A DNA stretch of 64,000 nucleotides, from assembly GCA_963377175.1 (NCBI GenBank), contig CAUJNA010002746.1, forward strand, positions 122,370 to 186,369, given 5' to 3'. The position numbers were made by a program, and so were the translations under genes. The notes under the pieces are model-generated. The model was not told where the DNA came from and did no database searches. It saw nothing but the letters and a program-made list of their open reading frames with translations. The stretch is from Effrenium voratum. Lineage: Eukaryota; Sar; Dinophyceae; Suessiales; Symbiodiniaceae. Shown here piece by piece: positions 33,480-43,949 of this stretch; position 1 is the stretch's first letter; each line of letters starts with the position of its first letter.

Positions 33480-34522
33480 ACGAGCGCAAAATGGATGACT
33501 GATGGTATGCAGCTCTTGAGCAAGCGGGGTTATTTGCGCAATTTCCTCCTTGTGCTGGATTTGCATTTTGTGCAATTTTGATGTTCGCCTTTGGATGCGC
33601 GTTTGGGATGCATGTCACTTTGCAGAGCAAGCCAACTCCTATGCACTTCAAGCAGGAAGCGATTTTTCCCTGGAGGGGCGTATCGCTGGCAGTGCGACAA
33701 AGCTTGCAAGCGTGGAAGAAGTCGTGCGTCCAAGCGTTTTGAGCCTTGCCTGGATTGTGCTTTTCCGAAGCAGCCGTGAGTTTTTACGCACAGAGCCGAG
33801 ATCCTGAAGAAGATTGTTTTCGTCAGGGCTGCTTGAGCGTTTCAACGAATCTTGGCAGTGTATCAAAGCACAGTTTTGGCCGCGAGGTTTGTTTACTCGC
33901 CGCCAAAACGCAGGGCGAGGAGCTTTGACCTGATGCGCGTTGTACTAGATGAGCTTTAGCTTGACGTGTGAAAGGAAGGTCAATAAAAAGAAACGAGAAG
34001 GTCAATACACACAATGGTTGGAATGAGAAGGTCAATAGAATTCCATGAGAAGGAATGGGAAGCCGAAACAAAGAAGAATAGAAGGGAATAAGAAGGAGGC
34101 GTCGCAACGAGAAGGTCCATAGAGAGGAATGTTTGTATGAGGCCGCTTGCCCACGCTGCTTTGCCAGCCTGCTTCCGTCAAAGCTTGAGGCTGCCCGCAT
34201 CTTGCAACTCCGGCCTGCGCGACGGCCTGCTGTTCTGCGCTGCTTGACCCCTGTTTCACAGTTCTGGGTCCGCGTCAAGGTCCGGATGATGACTGACTAC
34301 GCGTTGCCCAGATCCTGCGCTGCGCCGTGAGCAAAGCTGGGTGCTGTAGTGGAGATGAACGAGTGGCTCCAGGGTTACAGGCGCTTGAGGGGCTCCTTGA
34401 CAAACGGTCTTCCAGCCAAGGCTTCGGCTGTTAAGTAGTAAAAGAGCAGCCTTTTTCAAGAAATGCTTGAAGAGGGCAAGAAGACGTGCTGCGCAGCAAA
34501 CTCCCTACACACTTAAAAAATC
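33480..34522 (+). pseudogene. Possible 5' part of the decayed retroelement
   Basis: Fragmented frames contain FEPCLDCAFPKQP at about 33740-33778 and, further on, a segment rich in Arg/Phe/Leu. The cysteine pair and position upstream of the reverse transcriptase would fit a gag-like or N-terminal region. Similarity is only from general memory of dinoflagellate elements, and the frames are broken many times. Confidence 0.3.
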
Positions 34523-36045
34523 TTGGAGGGGAAGCGACTTTTGGTATGGAAGGAGATTTTGGCCTCCTTGAATTACCCGGACACGCAGGTCATTGACGAG
34601 GTCATGGTTGGTTTCAACATGACGGGTTGGGCTACTGCGACAGAGGTGTTTCGAACGGGAGTCAGACCGCCCAAGATTTCTCAGGCTGCAACGCGAAACC
34701 TGTGGGATCAACCGTGGAGTCGTGGGCCAGGTCTTGGCTTCAGAGGACAGGAGATGGATCAGTGTGGAACCAAGTGGCCAAAAGGCGTTTGAAGCAACGG
34801 GTCAAAGCGCGCTTGATTGATGATTTTCTTGTTGCGGTTTGAACATGGCTTTCGGTCTGCCGGAGAAGCTGTCAGTGGAGCCAGTGGACGTGATGGCTTC
34901 TTATTTGCACACGATGGTGCGACGCACCTTGGACCTGGTTTCTTCTTACAAACAATTTGCGGTGAGGTTGCCACTGACTTCCAAACTGAAGGCGGCGGTC
35001 AAAGTTTCTGGGTACAAGCTTTTCCGAGTCCTTGCGCTGCCTTTCGGGGCGGTTGGAAGTGTTGCTGCCTTTTTGCGCATTCCTTCTTGCTTGTTTCACC
35101 TCTTGAAGTTTGCTTTGAGGGTGGTCGGCAGTGCCTTCTTTGATGATTTCACGGCAGTTACCATCTTTGATGATTTCACGGCAGTTACCAGAGCAGACAC
35201 CGCGACTTACACAGACTTTGCTATAACAGCTTTGTTGCGTTTGTTCGGAGTTCAGTATGCCAGGGCCAGAGTTTTCTTCTCGCTGTGCCTGTCTCGGTGT
35301 AATCCTCGGTATTTCGAATACGCCATCCGGACACTTTGCAATACAGCGTACGGAGAATCGGACGAACGAGTTGGTGACTGACCTTCAGGCCGTTTTGACC
35401 GTGGGCGCATTGTCGCCAAGGAAGCCGACAAGCTGAAAGGACGATTGCTTGCAGTGGTTCTTGCCCTTCATTTTTGGGAGATTCGCAAATTGGACGCTTG
35501 CCATCCTTGGTAGAGCGGCAGTCACAGGTAATCAGCGCTTTACACTGAACTCCGATTTGGGCAGGGCGTTGGAGACTTTGTTGAAACTAGTTCAGGAGGC
35601 GACCCCCGCCAGATGGTGCTAGCGATTTGGAAAACCCTGCCGTGGAGTTTTGGTTGCTGGCAGTGGCAATGTGGTTGAGACTTTCGTGAAGCCCCCCTAA
35701 TCGTTGGACATATTATTTGACGGGTTGCGTGGGCCATCCAAAATACAAGATTAAATTACTGCCGGTTGGGTGTCATTTGTTTTGGTTGGGAAGCAGCTTG
35801 TCGTTTACATAGACAACGAGGCAGCCAGGGCAGCGCTTGTGAAGGGTTGTTCGACTACAGAAGCAGGCATGCGCAAGTGTTTGAATTCAGAAGCTGGACA
35901 TGGCAGATCAACTTCGTATGGGGGAGTCGGTTCACATTCAAACATTGCCGACAGTCCCAGCAGGTTGGATTTTGACAACATCCATTTTAAAGAAGGGGCG
36001 CAGTTGCATGTCGATTGGATTGGAAGCAGTTCCTCACACCACTGA
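34523..36045 (+). pseudogene. Decayed reverse transcriptase with RNase H-like remains
   Basis: Several frames must be followed. Positions 34523-34710 encode an N-terminal segment (RLLVWKEILASLNYPDTQV). Positions 34839-35260 hold the RT core: motif A-like TLDLVSSYKQFAV, motif B-like LALPFGAVGSVAAFLR and motif C FFDDFTAVT. A neighbouring frame (about 35270-35430) continues with GVILGISNTPSGHF and ENRTNELVTDLQAVL, then another with a KEADKLKGRLLAVV thumb-like segment. Positions 35780-35990 show VVYIDNEAARAALVKG and NIADSPSRLDF, an RNase H-like ending. At least three frame shifts and several stops make it non-functional. The pattern fits a DIRS-like or related dinoflagellate retroelement and is distinct from the copia copy. 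Confidence 0.75.
35138..35191 (+). repeat. 27-bp tandem duplication of the RT catalytic motif
   Basis: CTTTGATGATTTCACGGCAG plus TTACCA[TG] is present twice in direct succession, so the protein reads FDDFTAVT twice, in frame. Only the last base of the unit differs. Confidence 0.9.
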
Positions 36046-37316
36046 GCGAGTGAAGTGGGGATTAAACGGGCGCAGTGGGAAGAACATGCCAGTTCATACA
36101 AACTGGCATCAAATGTCTCCCTTCGATTTGTGCTACACATTTGGCACGCGCACTTCGCAATTGCGCAGGAAAGGAAAAGGTGCGAGTGCTTCAGCGTGAA
36201 ATGTCTTTTGGTTGCACTGCCTCCTCCGCAGTCCACAGCGACTGGCAAGGGCCTCATTTTTATACACGTTTTGTTTTACGCCTTCTGCTTTGAAGGCGGA
36301 GCGTGTTTGGGTTAAAGCCCCCCTTTGTTTAAGTTTGGCTGAAACGCGCGCATGAACGGACTGCGAAAATAAGATTCGCTTACAAGGAGCAGTGCAGATT
36401 CGTTTTGCGCGCGTCTGCAGCATCCTGAAAGCCAGCCTGGAAATGCCGGAAAAGCCAGGCGGTTCTCTGAAAGTGTCAGCTTCGAAGACATGGTCGCGGG
36501 CGTCGACTCAGGCATACGCTGCAAAGGTATGCCTGAGGTTTGCGAAGAAGGAGCTGCGCTTGCGCGCCTGTGTGCCGACTTCACGACCTGTACTCCTACA
36601 GAGTCGCCTATGGCTTGGCCTGCGTCCGGCAGAATTGAAGTTTTTTGCCAATGCAGCGTGGTCCCTAAAAACTATCATCTCATGCCAGAATTAGGGCCCT
36701 TGAAACTTGTGTCCGAGAAAGCAAACAAGCCTGTCAACTTTTTGTCCAGAGGCTTTCACATGTCACTTGTATGCTGGTCAAGCATCTGCTTCAGGTTGCC
36801 AAACATCCGCCAATCAAGAACAATCACTTTCTGAACTGCAGCTCAAGAACGATTCCTCTCTGATCTAGAATGATGACTGTCTAAGCTGCTCCTGAAGAAT
36901 GACCGCAATCTGAAAAACAATTTTCAGGATCAGATTCTGCAACATGTGGTCAAAACAGTTTTGCAGTGTTTTTGCTTGCAAGAGATAAAGCCTGGATCTT
37001 GCAAGGGGCGGGGGGTCCATGTGTGTGTGTATGTGTATTTAAGTGTATATATATATTGATACATACGGAACACATGGTTGCGCATGGCCCCCCCGCGGTG
37101 GCACTGCGAGCCGTGCCCTGTTTGTACCCACGGTGCGCCTGCGACCCAGAGCATCGGTCACCCCCAGGCCTTCCGTGGTGCCTTCCCTTCTTCTGTTGGA
37201 AAGGTTTCCCTGTACAACAACTACCAAACATGAAAAGATGCCCGTTTCCAACGGAAATCAACTGGTCCGATTGATGGCCGTTTTGAATGGACTGACGGTT
37301 TTTCGTTTTGGCACAG
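36046..37316. other. Retroelement tail or intergenic DNA
   Basis: Overlapping frames at 36392-36834 are long but without motifs and could be the 3' part of the decayed element. (GT)n/(TA)n tracts lie at 37020-37058. No host exon was recognised. Confidence 0.3.
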
Positions 37317-37439
37317 GAGGCTCCGACTTTGGCCAAAGCGATGCTTGACGCGATGGTTCGGCAATGCGATGCCCTGAGACTTGCGACGCTCGCGCGTGCA
37401 AGACGAGCCATGTGCCATTTATGTGGAAACCTGGGCAGG
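37317..37439 (+). CDS. Candidate exon, 41 codons
   Basis: The acceptor TTTTCGTTTTGGCACAG, with a good pyrimidine tract, is followed by EAPTLAKAMLDAMVRQCDAL and RLATLARARRAMCHLCGNLG, then R, ending at GTAGGGG (37440). Both borders are between codons. The first part is an Ala/Leu/Arg helix and the end carries a C-x-x-C. This is one of the best-supported exons in the window. The function is unknown. Confidence 0.55.
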
Positions 37440-37930
37440 GTAGGGGTTGTGTCATGGACCCCAGAAAGAGTTTGGACACCCATGTGGTTGGGTTCGTATT
37501 ACCATGACACAGAGATTAGTAGTTTTTCCCCACGACATGCACACATGAGTTTTGCCCAGACAGCACTTTTTCTCCCTGGTCTGAAAGAAGAGTGAATTAC
37601 AAACTTGCCTAGCAACCCAAATCGTTTTGTGCTGCCAAAATCTGGCCCTTGAAAGGGTCACTGATAGTTACCGATTGGGTTTCGGGAGCACGCATTCGGT
37701 TCCGAAGCGAAGAGATACGGCGCCAGGCAAAGCGAACGTGTTGCCCAAGGGAAACGTCGTTTCGCTCAAGGAGCGCCGGGCCCCGAGCCACGGAAGGATT
37801 CTGAAGGGGACCTTCTTGGAGGTTCTGACAGAAGTCCTTTCTGGGGTGGGGCCTCCTCGGGGGTGATTTTGGTCTCTCCCCCTATTTCGTGTATCTGTGT
37901 TTTCCGGGCCCGCTATGTCCATTCAACTCG

Positions 37931-38014
37931 AGCCTGCGCCTTCGATTGCAGGAGTGGATCGAGCGACGATTGGGAGGCGAACTGGAGATCGTCAGAAATG
38001 AGAAGGGCAATCTG
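37931..38014 (+). CDS. Exon module copy 4: Q-E-W-I-E-R-R-L-G-G-E-L-E
   Basis: The frame encodes SLRLRLQEWIERRLGGELEI and VRNEKGNL, ending at GTGATAGG (38015). One acceptor choice, TTCGATTGCAG, would start the exon exactly at the glutamate codon (37952) and give 21 whole codons. However, the shared RLQ upstream of the tryptophan in copy 2 suggests coding starts earlier. The conserved residues W, E, R-[RA]-[IL]-G-G-E define a motif I cannot assign. Confidence 0.5.
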
Positions 38015-38551
38015 GTGATAGGCCTGGGCATGATGCATGCTAGACGCATGGAGATCTGCGCCCCGAGGATTTTCGGGCTTAGAACGGTACAAATCCAAGG
38101 AGGAGAGACTTGATCGAGGTTCCATTTTTCCTTTTACCAGCAGGGTCCAGAGCTTCTGTACGTGAAACAAGAGGGGTGTATTCCAACAAAGAACCCCTGG
38201 GTTTTTGTTTGTTTTTTGTTTTTGTTCTGGGCAATGTACGATGAGGTGTCCAAAGAGAGGCCTTTGGACGTGGCTGGGATTCATGTCCAAACCACTTTCC
38301 AACTGTTAAAATGTCATAGACGTATCACAGAAAGTGAGCCTTTGAAAAAGTCCCAAGTGGGCCATGACAACCCGTAAACTTCTAGAGATTCATTCAACAC
38401 ACAGCATGATCAATCCCTTGTGCTTACTTTCGGGGTGGTTCCAAGTCTTCAAGCTCGGTTCGATGTCCACATCGAAGCGTCGCAGGGATCCGGGGAGATC
38501 CCGAGCCTGCGAAGAGAGGGGCGGTGCTGGCGGAGTTGTCGCATGTCGGAC
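38015..38551. other. Presumed intron with an uncertain exon at its end
   Basis: A frame at about 38443-38551 reads LQARFDVHIEASQGSGEIPS and RREGRCWRSCRMSD and would end where a family-1 repeat begins with GTCGTTTTGAGGGG. The acceptor is ambiguous. Confidence 0.35.
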
Positions 38552-38671
38552 GTCGTTTTGAGGGGTCCCGTCCTGGTGTGGGTCTGTCTGTTTTGGGGCT
38601 CGGCACTCTTTTTGGGTTTAAAGGGAAACCACAGCCAAACCCACCTGTTCGGGTTGCTATATTTTAAGACA
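38552..38671 (+). repeat. Family-1 introner-like repeat, complete
   Basis: The left end is GTCGTTTTGAGGGGTCCC, the core GGTTTAAAGGGAAACC (38615-38630) has a perfect stem, and the right end is TATATTTTAAGACACACC. It begins with GT directly after an open coding frame. Confidence 0.7.
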
Positions 38672-39038
38672 CACCAAACAGCACATTTTCCGGGCTTGGC
38701 AATCATCTTTGGAAGTGAAGGCATGGCTGGAATATTTCCTTTTTCAGCCCGTTTAAGCCCCTTGTTGGGGGCACTTGATGAGTTTCCTCTTGGGGTATTG
38801 TTTTTGAATGTTTCTGAGCGTCCCCTTTGTGCGATTGCCAAGGGGAAGCTGTTTGTTTGGGGGGCCACATTTCTCCGATTTTGACACCCGGATGGTTTCC
38901 ATCCCAAAACCACTGGGTCCGAGGGGTAGGGGGTATACAACCACTCACCACATTGATGAAGGCTATATACCCGTTTTGGACACCATCTTGAATTCCATTG
39001 CCTCAAAGCCTCGGTTTTGGCTTGCTAATATACCGGAA

Positions 39039-39087
39039 GGATGCAGAAGCCAAGGGCTTGGTGTTTTCCAATATCGAAGCGGGGTAA
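39039..39087 (+). CDS. Candidate short exon
   Basis: The acceptor ATATACCGGAAG is followed by DAEAKGLVFSNIEA, ending at a GTAAGC donor (39088). The donor is strong and the frame is protein-like. Another frame across the same bases is also open (EGCRSQGLGVFQYRSG), so the reading frame is not certain. Confidence 0.35.
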
Positions 39088-39244
39088 GCCCGCGTGGAGA
39101 AGTGAAGCCTCAAATGCCGCCCAATGATTGCCGGGTTGGGTTCTTTCCTGAAGCGATTCCCCGTGAGTTGATCAGAAAAGGCCCAAGGGAGACCTTTGAG
39201 ATTCGAAGCCCATTTTCGAAGCCCAGCTTGCCAGGCTTCCCAGG

Positions 39245-39327
39245 ACTGGGATCAGGGCCCAGGCGGGCGCAAGTCATTGGCACGCTCCCGCGCTTCGCCG
39301 CGCTCAGGAAAGGCGGCACGTGCCGAG
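39245..39327 (+). CDS. Candidate exon of uncertain frame
   Basis: A GC-rich patch lies between AG (GCTTCCCAG) and a GTGAGG donor (about 39328). All three frames are open across it, including one reading RAQAGASHWHAPALRRAQER. Splice context and GC jump support an exon, but the frame cannot be chosen. Confidence 0.3.
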
Positions 39328-40084
39328 TGAGGAGAGGTATTGCGAAGCCAAAAAGAATGCGCACTGACTCCGAGCACCAGTGAACAAGCATCCTTATTTT
39401 CATTTGTCAAACCTTCCATACAGCTTGACCAGGATGGTCAAGGTACGGGCACTTTAACCCTCTGGTGTGTGTTTTCGCTTGAATCGCCCGATTTGAATTG
39501 GTCACTTGGTGTAGGGGTTGTCGCCAAGCCTTTGCTTGCCCAACCCTCAGGGGTTCATAAATTAGTGTTGTCCAGCTTTCGATTTCCTTACATGGATTTG
39601 GGTAAAACATTTTAATACCAATGGTTGATTGTTACTCACCTGGACGCGGGCATTCCGGCCCTCTGAAGGGCATTGTTGTTTTGAGTCAATTTCTTGCCGT
39701 GCCTCAGCTGGCTTGTGGGCCGTGTGCCCTTAGGGAGCTGAGAGGCCAGGGAGGGGGGGGGGATCATTGGTCTGGCAGATGCATTGGGGGGGGATTGTCC
39801 ACTCGCAATCCCCCAAGTCCCCACATAAATATGTGATCTTCGCAGACGGACCTTGTCTAAATCCCATTCCTGCTGGGAATGCAAAACGGGATGTGGACGA
39901 GCACATCTGCTTTTTTAGCCAATTCCGAATATAGCCGTTTCTCTTTGGCTTTGTTCTGGGAACAACCCCAAAAGGAACTGTCACATCCCTGGTGGTTGGT
40001 TTCCTTTTGGTTTCACTTCGAACCACGTCCAACAAGTGTTTTTTCCTTTCAAAAGCTGACTCCTGCGGACCCTCGTTTTGTTTT

Positions 40085-40180
40085 TTCCTTTTTTTTGGGG
40101 GGAGGGGAAAAAGCCCCCTGTCGTGTTGGTTGGCTTTTCAGGGGAAACCACCACAACAACCCAAGAATGGGTGTTCCGCT
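40085..40180 (+). repeat. Family-1 introner-like repeat before an exon
   Basis: A T-rich left part (TTTTTTTTGGGGGGAGGGG) precedes the core GGCTTTTCAGGGGAAACC (40132-40149) and CACAACAACCC. A reverse copy (GGTTTCACTTCGAACC, about 40010-40025) lies just upstream, so two copies face each other. Confidence 0.55.
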
Positions 40181-40191
40181 GGGTGCTCCAG

Positions 40192-40320
40192 GTCCCATCT
40201 GCCAAGCAGATGCTCGCGCCTCTCAAAGCCAGGCTCGAGCGGGCGTGGGCAGGCCTTCCTACTGAGGTCCTACTGGCTGAAAGGGACCCAGAACTGCGCT
40301 ATACAGCCTATAGGGACATC
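40192..40320 (+). CDS. Candidate exon, ~43 codons, helical
   Basis: The acceptor GGGTGCTCCAG is followed by VPSAKQMLAPLKARLERAWA and GLPTEVLLAERDPELRYTAY, then RD. The frame stays open into a family-1 repeat. GTCCTA after TACTGAG (about 40266) is one possible donor, otherwise a non-GT donor is needed. Strong Ala/Leu/Arg/Glu content indicates an amphipathic helix. Confidence 0.5.
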
Positions 40321-40344
40321 CCACGGCGTCGGGAAAATATCTGG

Positions 40345-40402
40345 AACCTTTTTGGGGTGGGTTTTGAAGGGAAGCCCAAGAAACAAGCCTGCTTTTGGGG
40401 TC
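40345..40402 (+). repeat. Family-1 introner-like repeat
   Basis: The core GGGTTTTGAAGGGAAGCCC (40359-40377) shows a stem with wobble pairs. CTGCTTTTGGGGTCCCCC follows. Confidence 0.6.
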
Positions 40403-41064
40403 CCCCAAGTTGGATACATGCCCATACTTTCCTTTTTTGGTGATTTTTACTTTGGGGTTAGGAGCCTAGGGCGCTCAAACCACTGGGCCTGGTTGTTTAA
40501 ACCGATTTTCGGACCACACATGGTTGGGTTTCAACTTGGACATTACTGGCTGACTATGAACATTGTCCATGCGGCGGATTTTGGGGGGGATGTTTCCGGA
40601 CCTGCAAAATCAGGCCGGTTCCTGTTTTCGCTCTTGGTCTCACATGGAAACTCAACCAAAGCACTGCTCCAGGGAAAATGGAGGCTTCTTTGGGGCCAGA
40701 AGGCCCCCTGTCCTGAGCTCTCAGGACTCAGATCGGGGGCCTGGTATTTGGCAAGGCGCAAGAGGGGGGAGGAGGGAAGAACTCGGGCAAAGTCGCGCCA
40801 AGAAGGTCAGGGAGTTTGGTGTCAAAGGTTGCCTTCCAATTGAGTTATTGGGAAGACATTTTTCCTTGGCAGTCCCTCCAAAAGGAGTTTGTTTCTTCCA
40901 GCGGTTCCCTTTCTTCCTTTTTTCTCCTTTTTTTTCTACATCGCTTTTTTTTTCTTTTCCTTTTGTCTTTTCTAGCAAATTGCAAAGACGCTTTTGGGCT
41001 TCGGGTGTTTTGCGGGTGACATGGCTTTCCCACTCCAACGAAAAGGGCGTGGGCTCAAAATGAA

Positions 41065-41100
41065 TAGTTGTCCTTTGGTTTCCCTTTGCCCCAAAACAGG
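41065..41100 (-). repeat. Family-1 repeat in reverse orientation (partial)
   Basis: GTCCTTTGGTTTCCCTTTGC is a reverse core fragment. Confidence 0.4.
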
Positions 41101-41477
41101 TACCGCGCCTCAACAAACACCCAGCCCCCCCGCCCCCCCCCCCCCCGCTCGATCGCAAGCGCCGCAAGCGCCGCGTAGGATGAGGAGCCGATGCCTCGGG
41201 CGCCGCCGGCGCCCGAGTCCTTGGTCTTCCCGAAGCCCTTGCCGTGGCTGGCGAGCACCTCAGAGAGATGTGACATTTGAGAATGGGGGGCTCGTCTTTT
41301 TTGGGGAATCTGAAAAAGCAACAACCCACATACCATGCCTCCAATCATGGAAGCTCATCGGAGGGTTTTGGATGACTAGCTTCCTTTTGGGGAAGCCTGT
41401 CCACTTCCACAAAAGAGGGGAGAGTTTTGAGAGTTTTTTGGATTTCACCAAGGACTTCCTAGACCCCCACGAAGCCT

Positions 41478-41525
41478 CTAAAGGGAACCCCCCCAAGTTT
41501 TCCCTTGGTTCCCCCTTTAAACCAA
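41478..41525. repeat. Hairpin made of two opposed family-1 cores
   Basis: TCTAAAGGGAACCCCCCCAAG and CTTGGTTCCCCCTTTAAACC are inverted relative to each other around TTTTCC, giving a stem of about 17 bp. Confidence 0.55.
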
Positions 41526-42950
41526 CTTGAAAAGGGGCAGCCACCAAAAGACGTCGGTGGCGAGTCTCTCTCGCCATTTTGAGGGAGGCCATGGCCCAGG
41601 TGGTTCTCCTGGATTGGCTCCTTTTGCTGCCAAGATCCAATTAGAAAGGGAACCCAGGGTGATTTAACCCCTTGTGGATTCATATGATCCTTCACGTTTT
41701 GGCTCGATCCTTGTTTGAGGGAGCCTGTTTTTGGAGTTCCAACCTAGCTTGGCGATCTTTGACCACTCCTGAAGCGCACCCACACACGAGGTTCCGCACA
41801 CAATCCAGAACTGTATGGCCCATTGAATGAGGAGACTCACTCATTTTCCCATGTGCTTTGGAAGAAGCAAGTCACTTTGGCCGCTCACATGAGGTTCGGG
41901 CAAGCATTCCAGCCGCTGGTCAATGAGGGTTGAGAGCAACCCTTGCCTGGGGTGCCAAGAGAATAGCATCTACAAGTTCTCAAGACAGCACTACTCTTGA
42001 TGGTTCCCAGCCATCCCCTTAGCTTTTTAGCGTTTTAGTGTTTAGTGGGGATTTCCATTTAGTGGGAATTTGACGACAGCCCAGTACTAGTTGTGACACG
42101 CTTTGATATTTGGAGACTAAGGGGATCCAGGTTTTCCACCCCGCTCCCAGTTTTTAGAGGCCTGCTTGGGTTGGGTTCGTCTCGGTCTTCGCAAGAAAAA
42201 AATAGCTTTGCTGATGCTCAGGAGCCCGCAGGACTGCCACCAGCTTACGCTTCGTTTGGTCTGTGCTTCATTCCTTTCCTCAACAGCTGGAAGCTTTGGG
42301 GGTCTCAGCCCAGATAGGCTTCGGGGTGGTCCGGGGCGGCCCTGAGGTAAGGTTCCATGAAATTTCCACCAAGGTTCCACGAGGTTCTGCGAGGGCTGCG
42401 GGGTGGTGCGAGCACTAGAAAGAGCACCGCATGCTGTTGCGGATATCACATGAGCTTATTTTCCCGAATGCGTAGCGAAGGGTTCCCGTTATTAAGTGGG
42501 GTCTGGGGGTAAGGTTGTGTTCGCTGGTCAGCTCGCGTGTGGCCGAAAGCGTCCGCAAGCGTTCGAAAGCGTTCGAAAGCGTTCGCGAGCGTTCGCATGT
42601 GGAAAAAGTTGCCGTGCCATTGGGATTGTCGCAAAAAGTGACTTTTCGATGAGTCTTGGAGCGCTGAATTCGTTGTGCCCGTGCGTGAATCGTGTCTGTT
42701 GCAGCGTTGCGTGTTATTTTGTTGTGCAGGCGCAGTGTTTTGGAAGGCTGCGTGTTCTAAGTGGGATTTGCGATCCAGGGGTGGTTGTTTGAGGTGTCCT
42801 GCTTGGCAGGCGCGTGATAGTGTTTGCGCCGGCGCCGTTTTCGTTGGCCCTGTCGTACAATCGGCTCGTTTTCACGACTGCAGATTTGCAAGAAATCGGT
42901 CGAAATCATTCTGGCGCTACAGTCCCGCGCTAGTTTTCCGCGCGCAGTGC
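41526..42950. other. Non-coding, with GCGTTCG repeats near its end
   Basis: Short GCGTTCG/CGAAAGC repeats occur at 42546-42598. No coding patch was recognised. The plus-strand DNA becomes rich in GCGTTTTG-like words towards 42.9 kb. Confidence 0.35.
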
Positions 42951-43135
42951 GTGGCAGGCGCAGCATTTTGAGCGCTTTGCATGTCGCTGCAGCGTGATTT
43001 TTAGTGACAGGCGCAGCACTTTAGAGCTTTTTGTGCAGATTTCGTGGCAGGCGCAGCGCTTGAGAGCTTTTCGTGCAGATTTCGTGGCAGGCGCAGCACT
43101 TTCGAGCTTGCGCGCCGATGTCGTGGCAGGCGCAG
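42951..43135. repeat. Minisatellite A, ~40-bp unit
   Basis: GGCAGGCGCAGC recurs at about 42952, 43009, 43047, 43087 and 43125. The unit includes TTTTCGTGCAGATTTCGT. Confidence 0.85.
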
Positions 43136-43632
43136 CACTTTGGGTGGGTCGACTTGCTCTCGCTGTGGCGTGGTGCATTTGTTGAAAATGCAAAGCGAAC
43201 CCTTTGCGCACTTTGGGTGGGTCCTATCGCTCTCGCTGTGGCGCGGTGCACATTTTGCACATGCAAAGTGAGTGCAAAGTGAACCCTCTGCGCACTTTGG
43301 GTGGGTCGAATTGCTCTCGCTGTGGCGCGGCGCATATTTTGAAAATGCAAAGTGAACCCTCTGCGCACTTTGGGTGGGTCGCATCGCTCGCTGTGGCGCG
43401 GTGCACATTTTGAAAATACAACGTGAGCCTTCTGCGCACTTTGGGTGGGTCGAATCGCTCTCGCTGTTGCGCGGTGCACATTTTGAGAACGCGAAGTGAA
43501 CCCTCTGCGCACTTTGGGTGGGTCGAATCGCTCTCGCTGTGGTGCGGTGCGAATTTTGAGAACGCGAAGCGAACCCTCTGCGCGCTTTGGGTGGGTCGAA
43601 TCGCTCTCGCTGTGGCGCGGTGCTCATTTGGA
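43133..43632. repeat. Minisatellite B, ~73-bp unit, seven copies
   Basis: Each unit begins GCGCACTTTGGGTGGGTCG and includes TCTCGCTGTGGCGCGGTGC and GAAAATGCAAAGTGAACC. Unit starts lie near 43133, 43207, 43291, 43362, 43432, 43508 and 43580. The second unit carries an extra partial duplication. Confidence 0.9.
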
Positions 43633-43917
43633 GACAGAAGTGTTGTTTAGAAGTGTCGATCAGGAGTGTCCATTGGAAGTGTTGTTCAGAAGTGTCGATT
43701 AGAAGTGTCGTTGATAAGTGTCGATCAGAAGTGTCGTTCAGAAGTGCCGTTCAGAAGTGTCGTTCAGAAGTGTCGATTAGAAGTCTCGATCAGAAGTGTC
43801 CATCAGAAGTGTCGTTCAGAAGTGTCGATCAGAAGTGTCCATCAGAAGTATTGCTCAGAAGTGTCGGCCAGATGTGTTGCTCAGAAGTGTCGATTATAGA
43901 AGTATGGGAGAGAGAGC

Positions 43918-43949
<32 letters not shown>

